NCBI RefSeq assembly: GCF_900101855.1
Contig: NZ_FMVC01000010.1
Location: 1 to 64,000, forward strand
Source: Flavobacterium anhuiense
GTDB taxonomy: Bacteria > Bacteroidota > Bacteroidia > Flavobacteriales > Flavobacteriaceae
Direction of reading: 5' to 3'
DNA length: 64,000 nt
Below, piece after piece: positions 1 to 8,811 of this stretch. The notes under the pieces are model-generated. The model saw only the letters and a list, made by a program, of their open reading frames with translations, was not told the DNA's origin and did no database searches. The translations under genes and the position numbers were made by a program. Positions within the stretch are counted from its first letter, which is position 1. Every line of letters begins with the position of its first letter.

Positions 1-229
1 TTGGCCCCCGCTTCTGCGGCAGCAGATCCAAAGGTTTTCCGCTCTGCTTATAGCGATTATAATACTTTAAGAAGCTTTTTCTGCACGTGTCGTTTGCTGT
101 GTAAAAATCCATTGCTTTTTTATGCATTGGATGGGTCTTATTTTTTACCTGCTCATATTCTTTTATCAGAAAACGATACTTCTCTAAATAGTTCCTCTCT
201 AATGTTGAATCTTGACTGTTATTTCTCAT
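1..229 (-). CDS. Transposase N-terminal HTH region (partial, runs off window)
   Basis: The minus strand reads from an ATG at 229 for 76 codons to the window edge without a stop. The peptide starts MRNNSQDSTLERNYLEKYRF and contains KEYEQVKNK, CRKSFLKYYNRYKQSG and LLPQKRGP. Motifs of the type 'sFLKYYnRYkqSG...dlLPqkRGPk' are characteristic of the helix-turn-helix N-terminal domain of IS481/IS3-supergroup transposases common in Bacteroidota. The catalytic DDE domain would lie beyond base 1. The plus-strand open frame through these bases is only an antisense shadow that happens to fuse in frame to the pump gene. The exact IS family is not certain. Confidence 0.75.
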   Translation of the reverse strand, partial: MRNNSQDSTLERNYLEKYRFLIKEYEQVKNKTHPMHKKAMDFYTANDTCRKSFLKYYNRYKQSGKPLDLLPQKRGP

Positions 230-283
230 CGCAACAAAATTTATTAAAGTTAAATTTTGTTACCGAATTATCTAACCTTTACA
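1..283 (-). mobile_element. Right end of an insertion sequence (partial)
   Basis: The first ~283 bases do not match the RND pump gene that follows. Read on the minus strand they encode the start of a transposase, with a ~54-bp untranslated tip before its ATG. Reading leftwards from 283 the element begins TGTAAAGG, a TGT start typical of IS481/IS3-like terminal repeats. The other terminal repeat and any target duplication lie outside the window, so the exact edge (about 281-284) is an estimate. The element has inserted into the pump gene at 284-2907. Confidence 0.75.
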
Positions 284-2907
284 TGGGCGACAAAAACTAT
301 ATTACGCCAACCAATAATACGATTAAAGAAATTAAAGATTTTGAACAGATTCCGTTATTCAAAGGCGGTGTTCAAAACTTAAAACTAGGCGATGTTGCAT
401 CGGTAAAAGACGGTGCCGACATTACAGCGGGTTACGCATTGGTAAACGGAAAACGTTCGGTTTACATTAGTATCGCAAAAGCGGGAGACGCTTCGACTTG
501 GGATGTGGTTCAGAAATTAAAATCAGAATTGCCTAAAATTCAAAGCACGCTTCCTGAAGACGTAAAATTATCTTATGAATTTGACCAGTCCGTTTATGTA
601 ATCAACTCGGTTAAAAGTTTGATTACTGAGGGAATCATTGGTGCGGTTTTAACAGGTTTAATGGTTTTATTATTCTTGGGTGACCGTCGTGCGGCTTTAA
701 TCGTAATTATGACGATTCCGATTTCGGTTATTTCGGGAGTTTTATTCCTAAAATTATTCGGACAGACGATTAATTTAATGTCTCTGTCAGGATTGGCTTT
801 GGCGATTGGTATTTTGGTTGACGAAAGTACCGTAACGATCGAAAACATTCACCAGCATCTCGATATGGGAAAACCAAAAGCACTCGCCATTTGGGATGCC
901 TGTAAAGAAATCGCTTTACCAAAATTATTGATTCTTCTTTGTATCCTTGCCGTATTTGCTCCAGCATTTACAATGGTGGGTATTCCAGGAGCATTGTTCT
1001 TGCCTTTGGCTTTAGCAATTGGTTTCTCAATGGTTATTTCGTTCTTATTGTCTCAAACTTTTGTACCTGTAATGGCTAACTGGATGATGAAAGGACATGA
1101 AAAACATGCACACGGACCAGAAATTACGGATGACGAAGCGGAGTTTAACGACTGCGGTTTAACGCCAGAATCTGAACAAAATCTGATTACGCAGAAAAAA
1201 GTATATGTAGAAAGAGAAGATACTAACAACAACGGAAAAATCAGCGCTTTCGAACGCTTCAAGATTCGTTTTATGCGAACATTAGACCGTTTATTTGTTC
1301 ACAAAAAAATAACGAGTATTACGTATCTGGTTTCTGCAACTGCGCTGGCTATTGTATTTATTACTTTTATCGGAAAAGACGTTTTCCCAAGAACCAATTC
1401 AAGCCAATTCCAATTGAGAATGCGTGCTGTTGATGGAACTCGTTTGGAAAGAACAGAAGAACAAGCTAGAATCGTTTTAAAAGAATTGGAGAAAATGGTC
1501 GGAAAAGACCATATCGGAATTTCGTCTGTATATGTGGGTCAACACCCTTCTCTATTCTCGATTAACCCGATTTATCTGTTCATGGCAGGTTCTCACGAAG
1601 CGGTTTTCCAAGTGAGTTTAAAAGATTATGAGGCAGATATGGATGACTTTAAAGATGAATTTAGAGCAAGACTTAAAAAATTGCTTCCAGATACTAAACT
1701 TTCTTTTGAGCCGATCGAATTGACGGATAAAGTTTTAAGCCAAGGTTCTCCTACTCCAATTGAGATTCGTGTGGCTGGAAAAGACAAAAAGAAAAACGAA
1801 TTGTACGCAACTCAAATTGTAGACAAACTAAAAGCGATTTCGTATTTCAGAGACGTACAGATTGGTCAGCCAATACATTATCCAGCAATGAATATTGATA
1901 TTGACAGAACCCGTGCTGCCGAATTGGGAGTTGATATGAATGATATTTCGCGTTCGCTTGTCGCTTCAACTTCATCTTCTCGTTATACCGAAAAAAATAA
2001 CTGGGTTGACGAAAAAGCAGGATTATCCTATTCTGTTCAGGTTCAAGTGCCTTTAAACAAAATGAAAAGCAAAACCGATATTGGAGAAATTCCGGTATTA
2101 AAAAATTCGCTTCGTCCGGTTTTAAGTGACGTTGCCAAAATTACACCGGGATTTGTGAGCGGTGAAAATGACAATTTAGGGGCCATGCCATACATTACCG
2201 TTACAGCAAACATCTATAAAACCGATTTGGGGACGGCTTCAAAAGATGTGAGCAAAACAATTAGTTCATTGGGCGAATTACCTCGTGGTTTGTTTATCAC
2301 GCCAATCGGACTAAGTACTGTATTGACAGAGACATTAAGCAGCTTGCAAACAGGATTATTGGTCGCTGTGTTTGTAATCTTCTTAATGCTGGCCGCTAAT
2401 TTCCAATCGTTCAAGGTTTCTCTGGTAATTTTAACAACAGTTCCTGCCGTAGTTTTAGGATCTTTATTAATGCTAACTTTAACTGGTTCAACATTAAATT
2501 TACAATCGTATATGGGAATCATCATGTCGGTTGGGGTTTCTATTGCCAATGCCGTACTTTTGGTTACCAATGCAGAACAGCTTCGAAAAATAAACGGAAA
2601 TGCATTAGAATCTGCAAGAGAAGCTGCTGCATTGCGTCTTCGTCCAATTATCATGACTTCTGTTGCGATGATTATGGGTATGTTGCCAATGGCAATTGGA
2701 CACGGCGAAGGAGGCGATCAAGTTTCTCCGTTAGGAAGAGCGGTTATCGGTGGATTATTATTTTCTACTTTTGCCGTATTATTGATCCTTCCGCAGATAT
2801 TTGCGTGGGCACAAGAAAAAACATCGACACAATCTGTTTCTTTAGATCCTGAAGACGAAGAAAGCATCCATTATATCTCATCTTTAAAACCAAAAAATGA
2901 ACACTAA
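284..2907 (+). pseudogene. RND-family efflux pump inner-membrane subunit, 5' end cut off by IS
   Basis: About 874 residues of an RND transporter, family length roughly 1,040-1,060, so about 180-190 N-terminal residues (first membrane helix and part of the porter domain) are missing. Recognisable homology starts at GDKNYITPTNNTIKE just after base 283, exactly where the transposon ends. Visible landmarks: LTEGIIGAVLTGLMVLLFLG (first remaining helix), GILVDESTVTIENI (TM4 acidic pair, here Asp-Glu), a second porter segment, and the C-terminal helix bundle with RPIIMTSVAMIMGMLPMA. The TM10 region reads VSIANAVLLVTNAEQ, without the Lys of classical HAE1 pumps. It overlaps the downstream membrane-fusion gene by 11 bp, so the two were one operon. 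An ATG happens to lie at 283-285 on the junction, but a product lacking TM1 should not work as a pump. If the missing 5' part lies on the far side of the IS, the disruption may be recent. Confidence 0.8.
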
Positions 2908-3985
2908 AATTATAAAATATAGCCCGCTGTTTCTAGCAGCAGTATTTTTCCTTAACAGCTGTAATTCTAAAAAAGAAGAACCTGTTAAAGCAGAAATTGA
3001 ACCTAAAGTAGAAACTTTCCTTTTAGCGAAAGAAAAACTGACGACAGAATTGCGTTTGCCAGCCGAATTAACCGGTTTCCAACAAGTTGATTTGTATGCA
3101 AAAGTGAGCAGTTTCGTAAAAACCTTAAAAGTTGATATAGGTTCTAAAGTAAAAAAAGGACAGCTTTTAATTGTTTTGGAAGCGCCAGAAATCAGTTCGC
3201 AATTGGCTGCAGCCGAATCTAGACTGAAATCTATGGAAGCGATTTATGCAACCAGCAAAAGCACTTACAACCGTTTGTACGAAACAAGCAAAGTGGAAGG
3301 AACGATTTCTAAAAACGATTTAGAAATGGCAAGCGGTAAAAAGAATTCTGATTACGCACAATATCAGGCAGCAATTGCAGCACATAAAGAAATCTCGATT
3401 ATGAGAGGTTATCTTGAAATTCGTGCTCCGTTTGACGGTGTTGTAGCAGCTAGAAATGTCAATTTAGGAACATTTGTTGGCCCGCAAGGAAAAGGATCTG
3501 ATTTGCCTTTATTAACAATTCAGGAACAAAGCAAATTGCGTCTGGCGGTTTCTGTTCCAGAATTGTACACAGGATATTTGCACCCAGGCGACGAAATGAG
3601 TTTTAATGTAAAATCGTTGCCAGAAACTTTTACAGCTAAAATTACCAGAATGTCTGGAGCTTTAGATTTAAAATTGCGTTCTGAAAGAGTTGAAATGGAC
3701 GTTCACAACACAAAAGGAAATTTATTGCCTGGAATGGTTGCCGAAGTTTTGTTACCGCTTAACGCGAAAGACAGCACATTTGTAGTGCCAAAATCGGCGG
3801 TGGTAAATTCTGCAGAAGGTTTATATGTGGTAAAAGTAGTAAACCACAAAGCGACACGAGTTGACATTAAAAAAGGAAGAGAAATCGAAGATAAAATTGA
3901 AATTTTCGGCGACTTAACTCCAAACGATAAACTGGTAAAAATTGCCAGCGAAGAAACTAAAGAAGGCGATGTCATAAACGAATAA
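2897..3985 (+). CDS. RND efflux periplasmic adaptor (membrane fusion protein), lipoprotein
   Basis: 362 aa. The N-terminus MNTKIIKYSPLFLAAVFFLN followed by SC is a lipobox signal peptide, so the mature protein should be an anchored lipoprotein. The body shows the adaptor layout: barrel-sandwich half-motif (YAKVSSFVKTLKVDIGSKVK), a helical hairpin (about residues 95-155), the second lipoyl half (LEIRAPFDGVVAARNV with LGTFVGPQGKG), then beta-barrel and membrane-proximal domains. Such adaptors couple an RND pump to a TolC-like channel. The start overlaps the pump gene end by 11 bp. With the pump interrupted by a transposon this gene may have lost its partner and its promoter unless the IS drives it. 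No outer-membrane factor follows. Confidence 0.85.
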   Translation: MNTKIIKYSPLFLAAVFFLNSCNSKKEEPVKAEIEPKVETFLLAKEKLTTELRLPAELTGFQQVDLYAKVSSFVKTLKVDIGSKVKKGQLLIVLEAPEISSQLAAAESRLKSMEAIYATSKSTYNRLYETSKVEGTISKNDLEMASGKKNSDYAQYQAAIAAHKEISIMRGYLEIRAPFDGVVAARNVNLGTFVGPQGKGSDLPLLTIQEQSKLRLAVSVPELYTGYLHPGDEMSFNVKSLPETFTAKITRMSGALDLKLRSERVEMDVHNTKGNLLPGMVAEVLLPLNAKDSTFVVPKSAVVNSAEGLYVVKVVNHKATRVDIKKGREIEDKIEIFGDLTPNDKLVKIASEETKEGDVINE

Positions 3986-4004
3986 TACCGATTATGTATT
4001 CAAT

Positions 4005-4033
4005 ACAGTCTAATAAAAATTAGACTGTTTTCA
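4005..4033 (+). terminator. Rho-independent terminator after the pump operon
   Basis: A perfect 10-bp stem (ACAGTCTAAT / ATTAGACTGT) with an AAAA loop followed by a short T run, 20 bp after the adaptor stop codon. Flanking bases (CCGAT near 3988 and ATCGG near 4039) can extend the stem imperfectly. Confidence 0.7.
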
Positions 4034-4097
4034 TACTATATCGGCATTGATAACCTGCGTTTAGTCTTCTTTTTAGTAGATTACCCAAAAACTGTAC

Positions 4098-4168
4098 GCA
4101 TTCTTCGGAGTGCAAATCTAAAATTTGCCTTAGGACAGTTCCTCTTTTTGGAGGGACTGTTTTTTTTT
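4098..4168 (+). ncRNA. Candidate structured RNA: UUCG hairpin, competing hairpin and terminator
   Basis: Three adjacent helices are visible in the 445-bp spacer before 4431. A 6-bp stem closed by a TTCG tetraloop spans 4098-4113 (GCATTC/GAGTGC). A second stem (GCAAAT/ATTTGC, 4112-4128) shares two bases with the first, so the two cannot fully coexist. A strong terminator stem (ACAGTTCCTC/GAGGGACTGT with one T.G wobble) ends in nine T residues at 4135-4168. This could be the 3' end of a small RNA or simply a second terminator. No known RNA family is recognised. The rest of the spacer (4170-4430) is very AT-rich; TATTTTTG at 4251-4258 could be a -7 box for the next gene. Confidence 0.35.
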
Positions 4169-4430
4169 ACATAATAAAATTAAAATTCGATTTAATGCGG
4201 ATTAAAAAAAATCAGGTATAATTACCTAGTTATTAAGATTGATAAAGTTATATTTTTGACAAAATGTTTATATTAACATTTCATTTTTTAAACAAATATA
4301 CATTATAAAATAACAACAATACACAAGCAAAAAAAATCAATAGTCTTAAAAAAAATAAAATAATATAAATCTTTTTATAATTTAGCATAATTTCAATCAA
4401 AAGCTAAAAAATAAAAAGCTATAAAACTTT

Positions 4431-5384
4431 ATGAGTAAGTTAGAATTTCATATCGAAAAATCAATTAAAAGTGGTGACACTGATCTCGCTGCACTCACTA
4501 TTGAAGAGACAAATGCTTTGATTGAAATTTTATCTGCACTTCGCAATATTGCAGTACACGAATTTACAAAAGATATCAAAATAGGCGTTATAAATGAAAG
4601 TGCTTGTGCACTTATGGATGCTGAGCCAGAAACTATGGATTATATCCATTTAAATATTCTAAAAGTCGTTCATAATGAAAAGGATCGTGATAATGTATAT
4701 GTCGAAAACTTACTAAAAATAAGAGAACAAGTTTGTGAAAGAAAATTTGAAATGAAAATTGTATATCGTCGTAATGATGACGAAGTAAAAGATATAAAAG
4801 ATTATTTTGAAAAAACTTTTCATAAACGAAGACCATTTAAAAAGCGTGAAAGTTCTTTTATTTTGGAGTTCTTAGAAGGGGAAATCAAAAAAAGTGGAGA
4901 AAATTCAGGACATTGGGTTCATTTTATATTTGAAACAAAAGGAATTAGAATTCCTATTCTTTGTTCTGAAAGCCAAGCAAGCGTAGCAGGAAAATTTCTC
5001 TTTAAGAATAACAGTAAAATATCTGCTTGGGGAAGAATAGATAATAAATCTCAAGTACATTACACTTGTGCTGATATTTATCTTGAAGGAACTGACGAAG
5101 ATTACTACAGTGATCTTAGAAATTACTTCGCTAACTTCTTTAAACTTACTGAAGTCGAAAGAATAAAATCAATTCATAACAGGCTTAAAGAATATTATAG
5201 ATTAGACATGTTAGGACATGCAAAAAAATTTATTCGATTATTCCTTTATGACGAAGTCGAAGTAGGTTATTTATTAAGCATCCTAGTGCTTACTAAAAAT
5301 TATATTAAACGTGAGGAGCTTTCTCCATTATTAAAGGACGCTGAAAAAATCTTATCTAACAAAAATAAAGGTGCATTATTATAA
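4431..5384 (+). CDS. Hypothetical protein, first gene of a two-gene operon
   Basis: 317 aa, soluble, no signal peptide or membrane helix. I do not recognise the family. The N-terminal ~65 residues look helical (EETNALIEILSALRNIAVHE), the middle is charged (FEKTFHKRRPFKKRE) followed by a beta-rich segment (GHWVHFIFETKGIRIPILC), and the C-terminal ~100 residues are helical and basic (EVERIKSIHNRLKEYYRLDM), which could be a DNA/RNA- or protein-binding bundle. Its stop codon shares one base with the next gene's start (TAATG), implying translational coupling and a joint function. The pair stands alone between two terminators, a layout seen for small accessory modules such as effector/immunity or toxin/antidote pairs. 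That role is speculation. Confidence 0.6.
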   Translation: MSKLEFHIEKSIKSGDTDLAALTIEETNALIEILSALRNIAVHEFTKDIKIGVINESACALMDAEPETMDYIHLNILKVVHNEKDRDNVYVENLLKIREQVCERKFEMKIVYRRNDDEVKDIKDYFEKTFHKRRPFKKRESSFILEFLEGEIKKSGENSGHWVHFIFETKGIRIPILCSESQASVAGKFLFKNNSKISAWGRIDNKSQVHYTCADIYLEGTDEDYYSDLRNYFANFFKLTEVERIKSIHNRLKEYYRLDMLGHAKKFIRLFLYDEVEVGYLLSILVLTKNYIKREELSPLLKDAEKILSNKNKGALL

Positions 5385-6115
5385 TGACAAAATTAACCGC
5401 AAGTAAAATTAATGATAAACTATTACGTTTTGATGACCACGATCTAAACGATGAGTTTTTCGGTATAGCAGTTTGGCTTAATGATGTTGGGAATCCACAA
5501 CATAGCGGTCTTGTCCTTTGTTATGAAGGAGAAAAATTATTTTTCCATTTTACAAGTAAAGAAGTAATAATTGAGAATGTTACTGAATTTTCAACCGAAA
5601 TATATTACAAAAAACTTGAATTATTTCCAGATTCATATTTACCTTACATTCGAAGTCATTTTGACCTTCTTTTGGAAACTGTTCATCCTCTTTATGGATT
5701 TGTTTTTACTGATTCTTATTATGATAAGTTTGGCTCTTATATTTCTGACATAGAAGGCTTGCCTGATTTTTGTACCTGCGTTGGTTTTTGTATAAATGTT
5801 ATACGTAGTCTTTTTTTAAATCCCGCTTCTAGATATATTGAAATAAATGATTGGACTAGTGAAAGTTTAGAAAAAGTAGCAGATGATTATATTGAATATG
5901 TTAATGAGTATTTATCCTTAGTACAAAAATTTAGTCCTGAATCTTTATTAGAGATAAAGAAAAATACATATAAAAGAATTATGCCTGTTGAAATGCTTTT
6001 ATCTGGCTTTTTTTCGCAACCAAAAGACCTACCTGTCAGAAAGGTTAACTTAGATCCTCACATTTTTGATACTCGCAAAATACTGAAAGCAAAATGGGTT
6101 TCAACAGTTGATTAA
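5384..6115 (+). CDS. Hypothetical protein, possible permuted NlpC/P60-like cysteine hydrolase fold
   Basis: 243 aa, cytosolic by sequence. It carries a pattern I associate with small permuted papain/NlpC-P60-like proteins of Bacteroidota: an N-terminal His strand motif (QHSGLVLCYEGEKLFFHF, His40 and His55), a central YGFVFTDSYY segment, then FCTCVGFCINVI (Cys132 in a T-C-x-G-F context, resembling the 'TCATFV' nucleophile helix) and a trailing INDW. If right, Cys132 with His40 or His55 would be the catalytic pair. The match is by eye and weak. Coupled by TAATG overlap to the upstream gene; a strong terminator follows directly. Confidence 0.5.
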   Translation: MTKLTASKINDKLLRFDDHDLNDEFFGIAVWLNDVGNPQHSGLVLCYEGEKLFFHFTSKEVIIENVTEFSTEIYYKKLELFPDSYLPYIRSHFDLLLETVHPLYGFVFTDSYYDKFGSYISDIEGLPDFCTCVGFCINVIRSLFLNPASRYIEINDWTSESLEKVADDYIEYVNEYLSLVQKFSPESLLEIKKNTYKRIMPVEMLLSGFFSQPKDLPVRKVNLDPHIFDTRKILKAKWVSTVD

Positions 6116-6153
6116 AAAAACCTCGAGGTTTAAAAAAAAATCGAGGTTTTTCC
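6115..6153. terminator. Terminator between convergent genes
   Basis: AAAACCTCGA / TCGAGGTTTT stem (10 bp) separated by about 14 bases, with A tracts before and T tracts after. Because the genes at 5384-6115 (+) and 6166-6399 (-) converge here it can serve both strands. Confidence 0.7.
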
Positions 6154-6165
6154 ATTTTATAAACC

Positions 6166-6399
6166 TTACTCCTCACTCAAATAAGGATTCAAAATCTCCG
6201 CCAATTCATTGAGCCAATAATAATTGTCTTCAAAATTGGTTAGTCCGATTTGGAGGGTTTCGTGTTGTCGCATTACGGCGAGCGCTAAAATGCAGTTTAC
6301 TTGTCTTAATATTTTAGCCATATCTTCTGGATCTATAATATGGTTAAAAAAATCAATCAGCCTTGTTTCGGCTTCTTTGGAAAGGGTGTTTGTACTCAT
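6166..6399 (-). CDS. Small hypothetical protein
   Basis: 77 aa (MSTNTLSKEAETRLIDFFNH...). Acidic and helical, no signal sequence, no recognised domain. The ATG at 6399 is the only good start. It faces the 5384-6115 gene tail to tail. Codon use looks like the surrounding genes, so I take it as a real small gene rather than a shadow. Function unknown. Confidence 0.5.
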   Translation of the reverse strand: MSTNTLSKEAETRLIDFFNHIIDPEDMAKILRQVNCILALAVMRQHETLQIGLTNFEDNYYWLNELAEILNPYLSEE

Positions 6400-6620
6400 G
6401 TCTTCAATTTTGTGAATTAAAGCCTATCTGGTAAGACATTGTAATCTGAATTACTTGTCAAACCATAAAGGCAAATTTTACTTTATTTAATGTGAAGATT
6501 TAAGAGCTTCAAATGTAAGAAAACTTTTTGAAAAGAAAGATTTTTCTTTCAATTATTATATTCCTTTTATCAAATATAAGAAATCTATATTTCAGCAGGC
6601 ATTTATCATGGTTTTCTCAC

Positions 6621-6697
6621 TGCGAGGAACGAAGCAATCCCACTAACAACAAGACACAAAGTCTTATTTTGTAAATGTGTTTGCTTCGTTCCTCGCA
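6621..6697. repeat. Perfect 17-bp inverted repeat
   Basis: Arms TGCGAGGAACGAAGCAA (6621-6637) and its exact reverse complement (6681-6697) enclose 43 bases. Similar 'GCGAGGAACGAAGCAATC' palindromes are frequent between Bacteroidota genes. Transcribed, it would form a long hairpin. Part of the same motif recurs at about 6803-6820. Confidence 0.8.
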
Positions 6698-6848
6698 ATG
6701 ACAAACTGCATGAAAAAAAATTACAAAGATTTGTCTGGCTGAGCGAAGTCGAAGCCCGCAATCTAAATCTACAATCTTTGTAGAGCTACTTGCTAAGATT
6801 TCTCGTTCCTCGAAATGACAAAATTGGGGATAAGAAATTAAACTAGCT

Positions 6849-6895
6849 ATTATAAAAAATGCAAGACCAAAATATGATCCTGCATTTTTTATAAT
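6849..6895 (-). terminator. Terminator of the DJ-1/PfpI gene
   Basis: A 15-bp perfect stem ATTATAAAAAATGCA / TGCATTTTTTATAAT around a 17-base loop. On the minus strand it lies 28 bp past the stop of the gene at 6923-7471. Confidence 0.65.
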
Positions 6896-6922
6896 TTGAT
6901 AAATCTAAAAGAAAACAACTTT

Positions 6923-7471
6923 TTACGCTCTCTGACGCTCGTGTATGCCTTCTTTAATTTCTTCCACCATTTTTTTATTAAAAGCGGGTAAATCATTCGG
7001 GTTTCGGCTGGTTACCAATCCGTTGTCTACGACAACTTCTGAGTCTTCCCATTGCGCTCCGGCATTTTTTAAATCGTTTTTAACAGAAAAGAACGATGTT
7101 ACTTTTCGACCTTCTAAAACATCAGCATCAACCAGAATTTGAGGTCCGTGACAAATTGCGGCTACCGGTTTTTTACTTTCAAAAAAGGAACGTACAAAAT
7201 GTACCGCAGCTTCTTCCCTTCTTAATGAATCAGGATTTATTACTCCTCCAGGCAGAACCAAAGCATCGTAATCGGCTTCATTTGCCTGATCTAATACGAC
7301 ATCAACGTTATATTCGTTGCTCCAATTTCCGTCTTTCCAAGCTTTGATAGTTCCAGATTTCAAACTGACGACATCTGCATTCCAGCCTTGCTCTTCCAGA
7401 TAGGCTTTAGGCGATGCTAATTCTGATTCTTCGAAACCGTTTGTGGCTAATATGGCGATATTCTTTTTCAT
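6923..7471 (-). CDS. DJ-1/PfpI family protein (type 1 glutamine amidotransferase-like)
   Basis: 182 aa, the usual length of the PfpI/YhbO branch of the DJ-1 superfamily. Visible landmarks: N-terminal strand KKNIAILATNGFEESEL with Glu15, LVLPGGV (~72-78), and the nucleophile elbow AAICHGPQIL with Cys107-His108, ending with VTSRNPNDLPAF. Family members are stress-related proteins described as deglycases, glyoxalase III-type enzymes or proteases; the exact activity cannot be read from sequence. Transcribed alone with its own terminator. Confidence 0.9.
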   Translation of the reverse strand: MKKNIAILATNGFEESELASPKAYLEEQGWNADVVSLKSGTIKAWKDGNWSNEYNVDVVLDQANEADYDALVLPGGVINPDSLRREEAAVHFVRSFFESKKPVAAICHGPQILVDADVLEGRKVTSFFSVKNDLKNAGAQWEDSEVVVDNGLVTSRNPNDLPAFNKKMVEEIKEGIHERQRA

Positions 7472-7830
7472 AATTTCAAATATTTAAACGTTATTAATTT
7501 TGATTTACCTAAAATTAGTTATTTGAGAAAGCCAGAGAAAATAGACCGTGTTAAAGCTTTCTTTAATAAAAGTTAATTAATTGGCAATCAAATTTTTATT
7601 AAAAAATAAAATGAAATTATGTAAAATGTAGGTCAATTTGGTTTACTATTTTATAAGCATTTATGAATCAATTAAGATTTTATTTCTACGGATTTTTTTT
7701 TCAGACTTAAAAACTCTAACGACATAAAAAAAAACTTATTTTAATACAAAAAAAACTTTTAGGGGTAATATCAATAAAATATGCCGTTTTAAATTTACTG
7801 ACCTCGAAAATAAACCAAATACCACTTCTT
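7472..7830. other. 359-bp AT-rich divergent intergenic region
   Basis: Lies between the divergent genes at 6923-7471 (-) and 7831-8166 (+) and must hold promoters for both. I see only homopolymeric A/T tracts and no clear palindrome, repeat or canonical -33/-7 pair. Confidence 0.4.
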
Positions 7831-8166
7831 ATGCCACTTACAAAAAAAATTGCGGAATTAATGTCCAAAAAATACAATACCAATATTACTATTTTGGGCG
7901 ATTACGAGGGCAGCAATCATACTTCGATTCTTGATAATGACAACGGAACAATCTTAGTTGTTTCAGATCGGAATCAGTTTTATTTTAAAGATCGGCATCG
8001 CAATCTTTGGCTGTCGGTTCTAGATCCGTTTCAAATAGATGGAAAACAGCATTATCCCGAACTGGGAGATTCTTATACCCTCAATCACGGAGTGCAATAC
8101 AGTTTTACAACACAAGAGGCAATCGTGGAAATGGCTTCTCTCTATTTTGCAAAACATGCAGATTGA
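7831..8166 (+). CDS. Small hypothetical protein
   Basis: 111 aa (MPLTKKIAELMSKKYNTNIT...). Soluble, mixed alpha/beta, with the aromatic-rich stretch FYFKDRHRNLWLSVLDPF. No domain recognised and no signal peptide. It stands alone with ~110 bp to the next gene. Composition matches its neighbours, so I regard it as real, function unknown. Confidence 0.55.
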   Translation: MPLTKKIAELMSKKYNTNITILGDYEGSNHTSILDNDNGTILVVSDRNQFYFKDRHRNLWLSVLDPFQIDGKQHYPELGDSYTLNHGVQYSFTTQEAIVEMASLYFAKHAD

Positions 8167-8279
8167 TGTAATCCTGAATTGTGATTTAATTTAGTTGAAA
8201 ATTCAACCATAAAAAAGTCTTCTAACTTTATTTTTAGATTAGATTTGCAATCAAATTACACAGTACAAATAAAAATATA

Positions 8280-8810
8280 ATGATAAAATTTAGATTTCTA
8301 ACGCTTTTAATCGTGTTTTTTGTTTCTTGCAGTAAAGATGAAAATCCAACTCCTGAACCCTTAACTTTTGACGAAAAATTATTAATCAAAGCTTGGACAT
8401 ATGACACCTTAGAGATACAGGGCACAAAATATCTATATGATCATAATCCCGATTGCCATAAAGATTACTTTGTGTACAAAAACAACAAGGAGCAAGTATA
8501 TCAATATGACGAATCTTTTTTCAAGAGTTCAATTTGCTCTGGAACTCACGTTAGTTTGACATGGGAACCCAAAGGAAATCATATTAGTTTTTATTTTGGA
8601 ACAGCAAAAGTTGACGAGTATAAAGTAATTTCATTAACTCAAAATCTTTTTATTTTTACCATGGAACGCGATGTTGATAATGATGGTAAAAAAGAGAGCG
8701 TAACTATTACCGCAATACCCTATGATACTTTTAATCCCATTGAAATTAACGGCAAAAGAATACAGAATTTGAAAACATTTCCATCAAAGTTGCAATTGGA
8801 AATTCGTTAA
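8280..8810 (+). CDS. Putative lipoprotein, possibly lipocalin-like
   Basis: 176 aa. N-terminus MIKFRFLTLLIVFFVSCSKD is a short Sec/SPII signal with Cys17 as the likely lipid-modified residue. The mature part begins with a Pro-rich linker and KLLIKAWTYDTLEIQG, reminiscent of the first strand of Bacteroidota lipocalin-like lipoproteins, then several beta strands and an acidic VDNDGKKES loop. A TAGATTTG -7 box lies at 8240-8247. It converges with the cupin gene, leaving a single base between stop codons. Confidence 0.65.
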   Translation: MIKFRFLTLLIVFFVSCSKDENPTPEPLTFDEKLLIKAWTYDTLEIQGTKYLYDHNPDCHKDYFVYKNNKEQVYQYDESFFKSSICSGTHVSLTWEPKGNHISFYFGTAKVDEYKVISLTQNLFIFTMERDVDNDGKKESVTITAIPYDTFNPIEINGKRIQNLKTFPSKLQLEIR

Positions 8811-8811
8811 T

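Larger units (their letters stand above)
6400..6922. other. 523-bp intergenic region rich in dispersed repeats
   Basis: No credible open reading frame. It holds the perfect inverted repeat at 6621-6697, a copy of GCTGAGCGAAGTCGAAGC (6738-6755; a near-identical inverted copy is at 57650-57667), a degenerate copy of the CGTTCCTCG..ATGACA motif near 6803-6820, and the terminator at 6849-6895. The region looks like a landing place for Flavobacterium-type intergenic repeats. Confidence 0.6.

Noticed and set aside
1-282. N-terminal ~94 residues of the long plus-strand frame as part of the pump
   Set aside because: They are antisense to a recognisable transposase and lack RND similarity or a TM1 helix.
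270-283. Link between the IS tip and the efflux operators (shared GTTAGATAATT)
   Set aside because: An 11-bp AT-rich match without the TAACA half-site; chance is a sufficient explanation.
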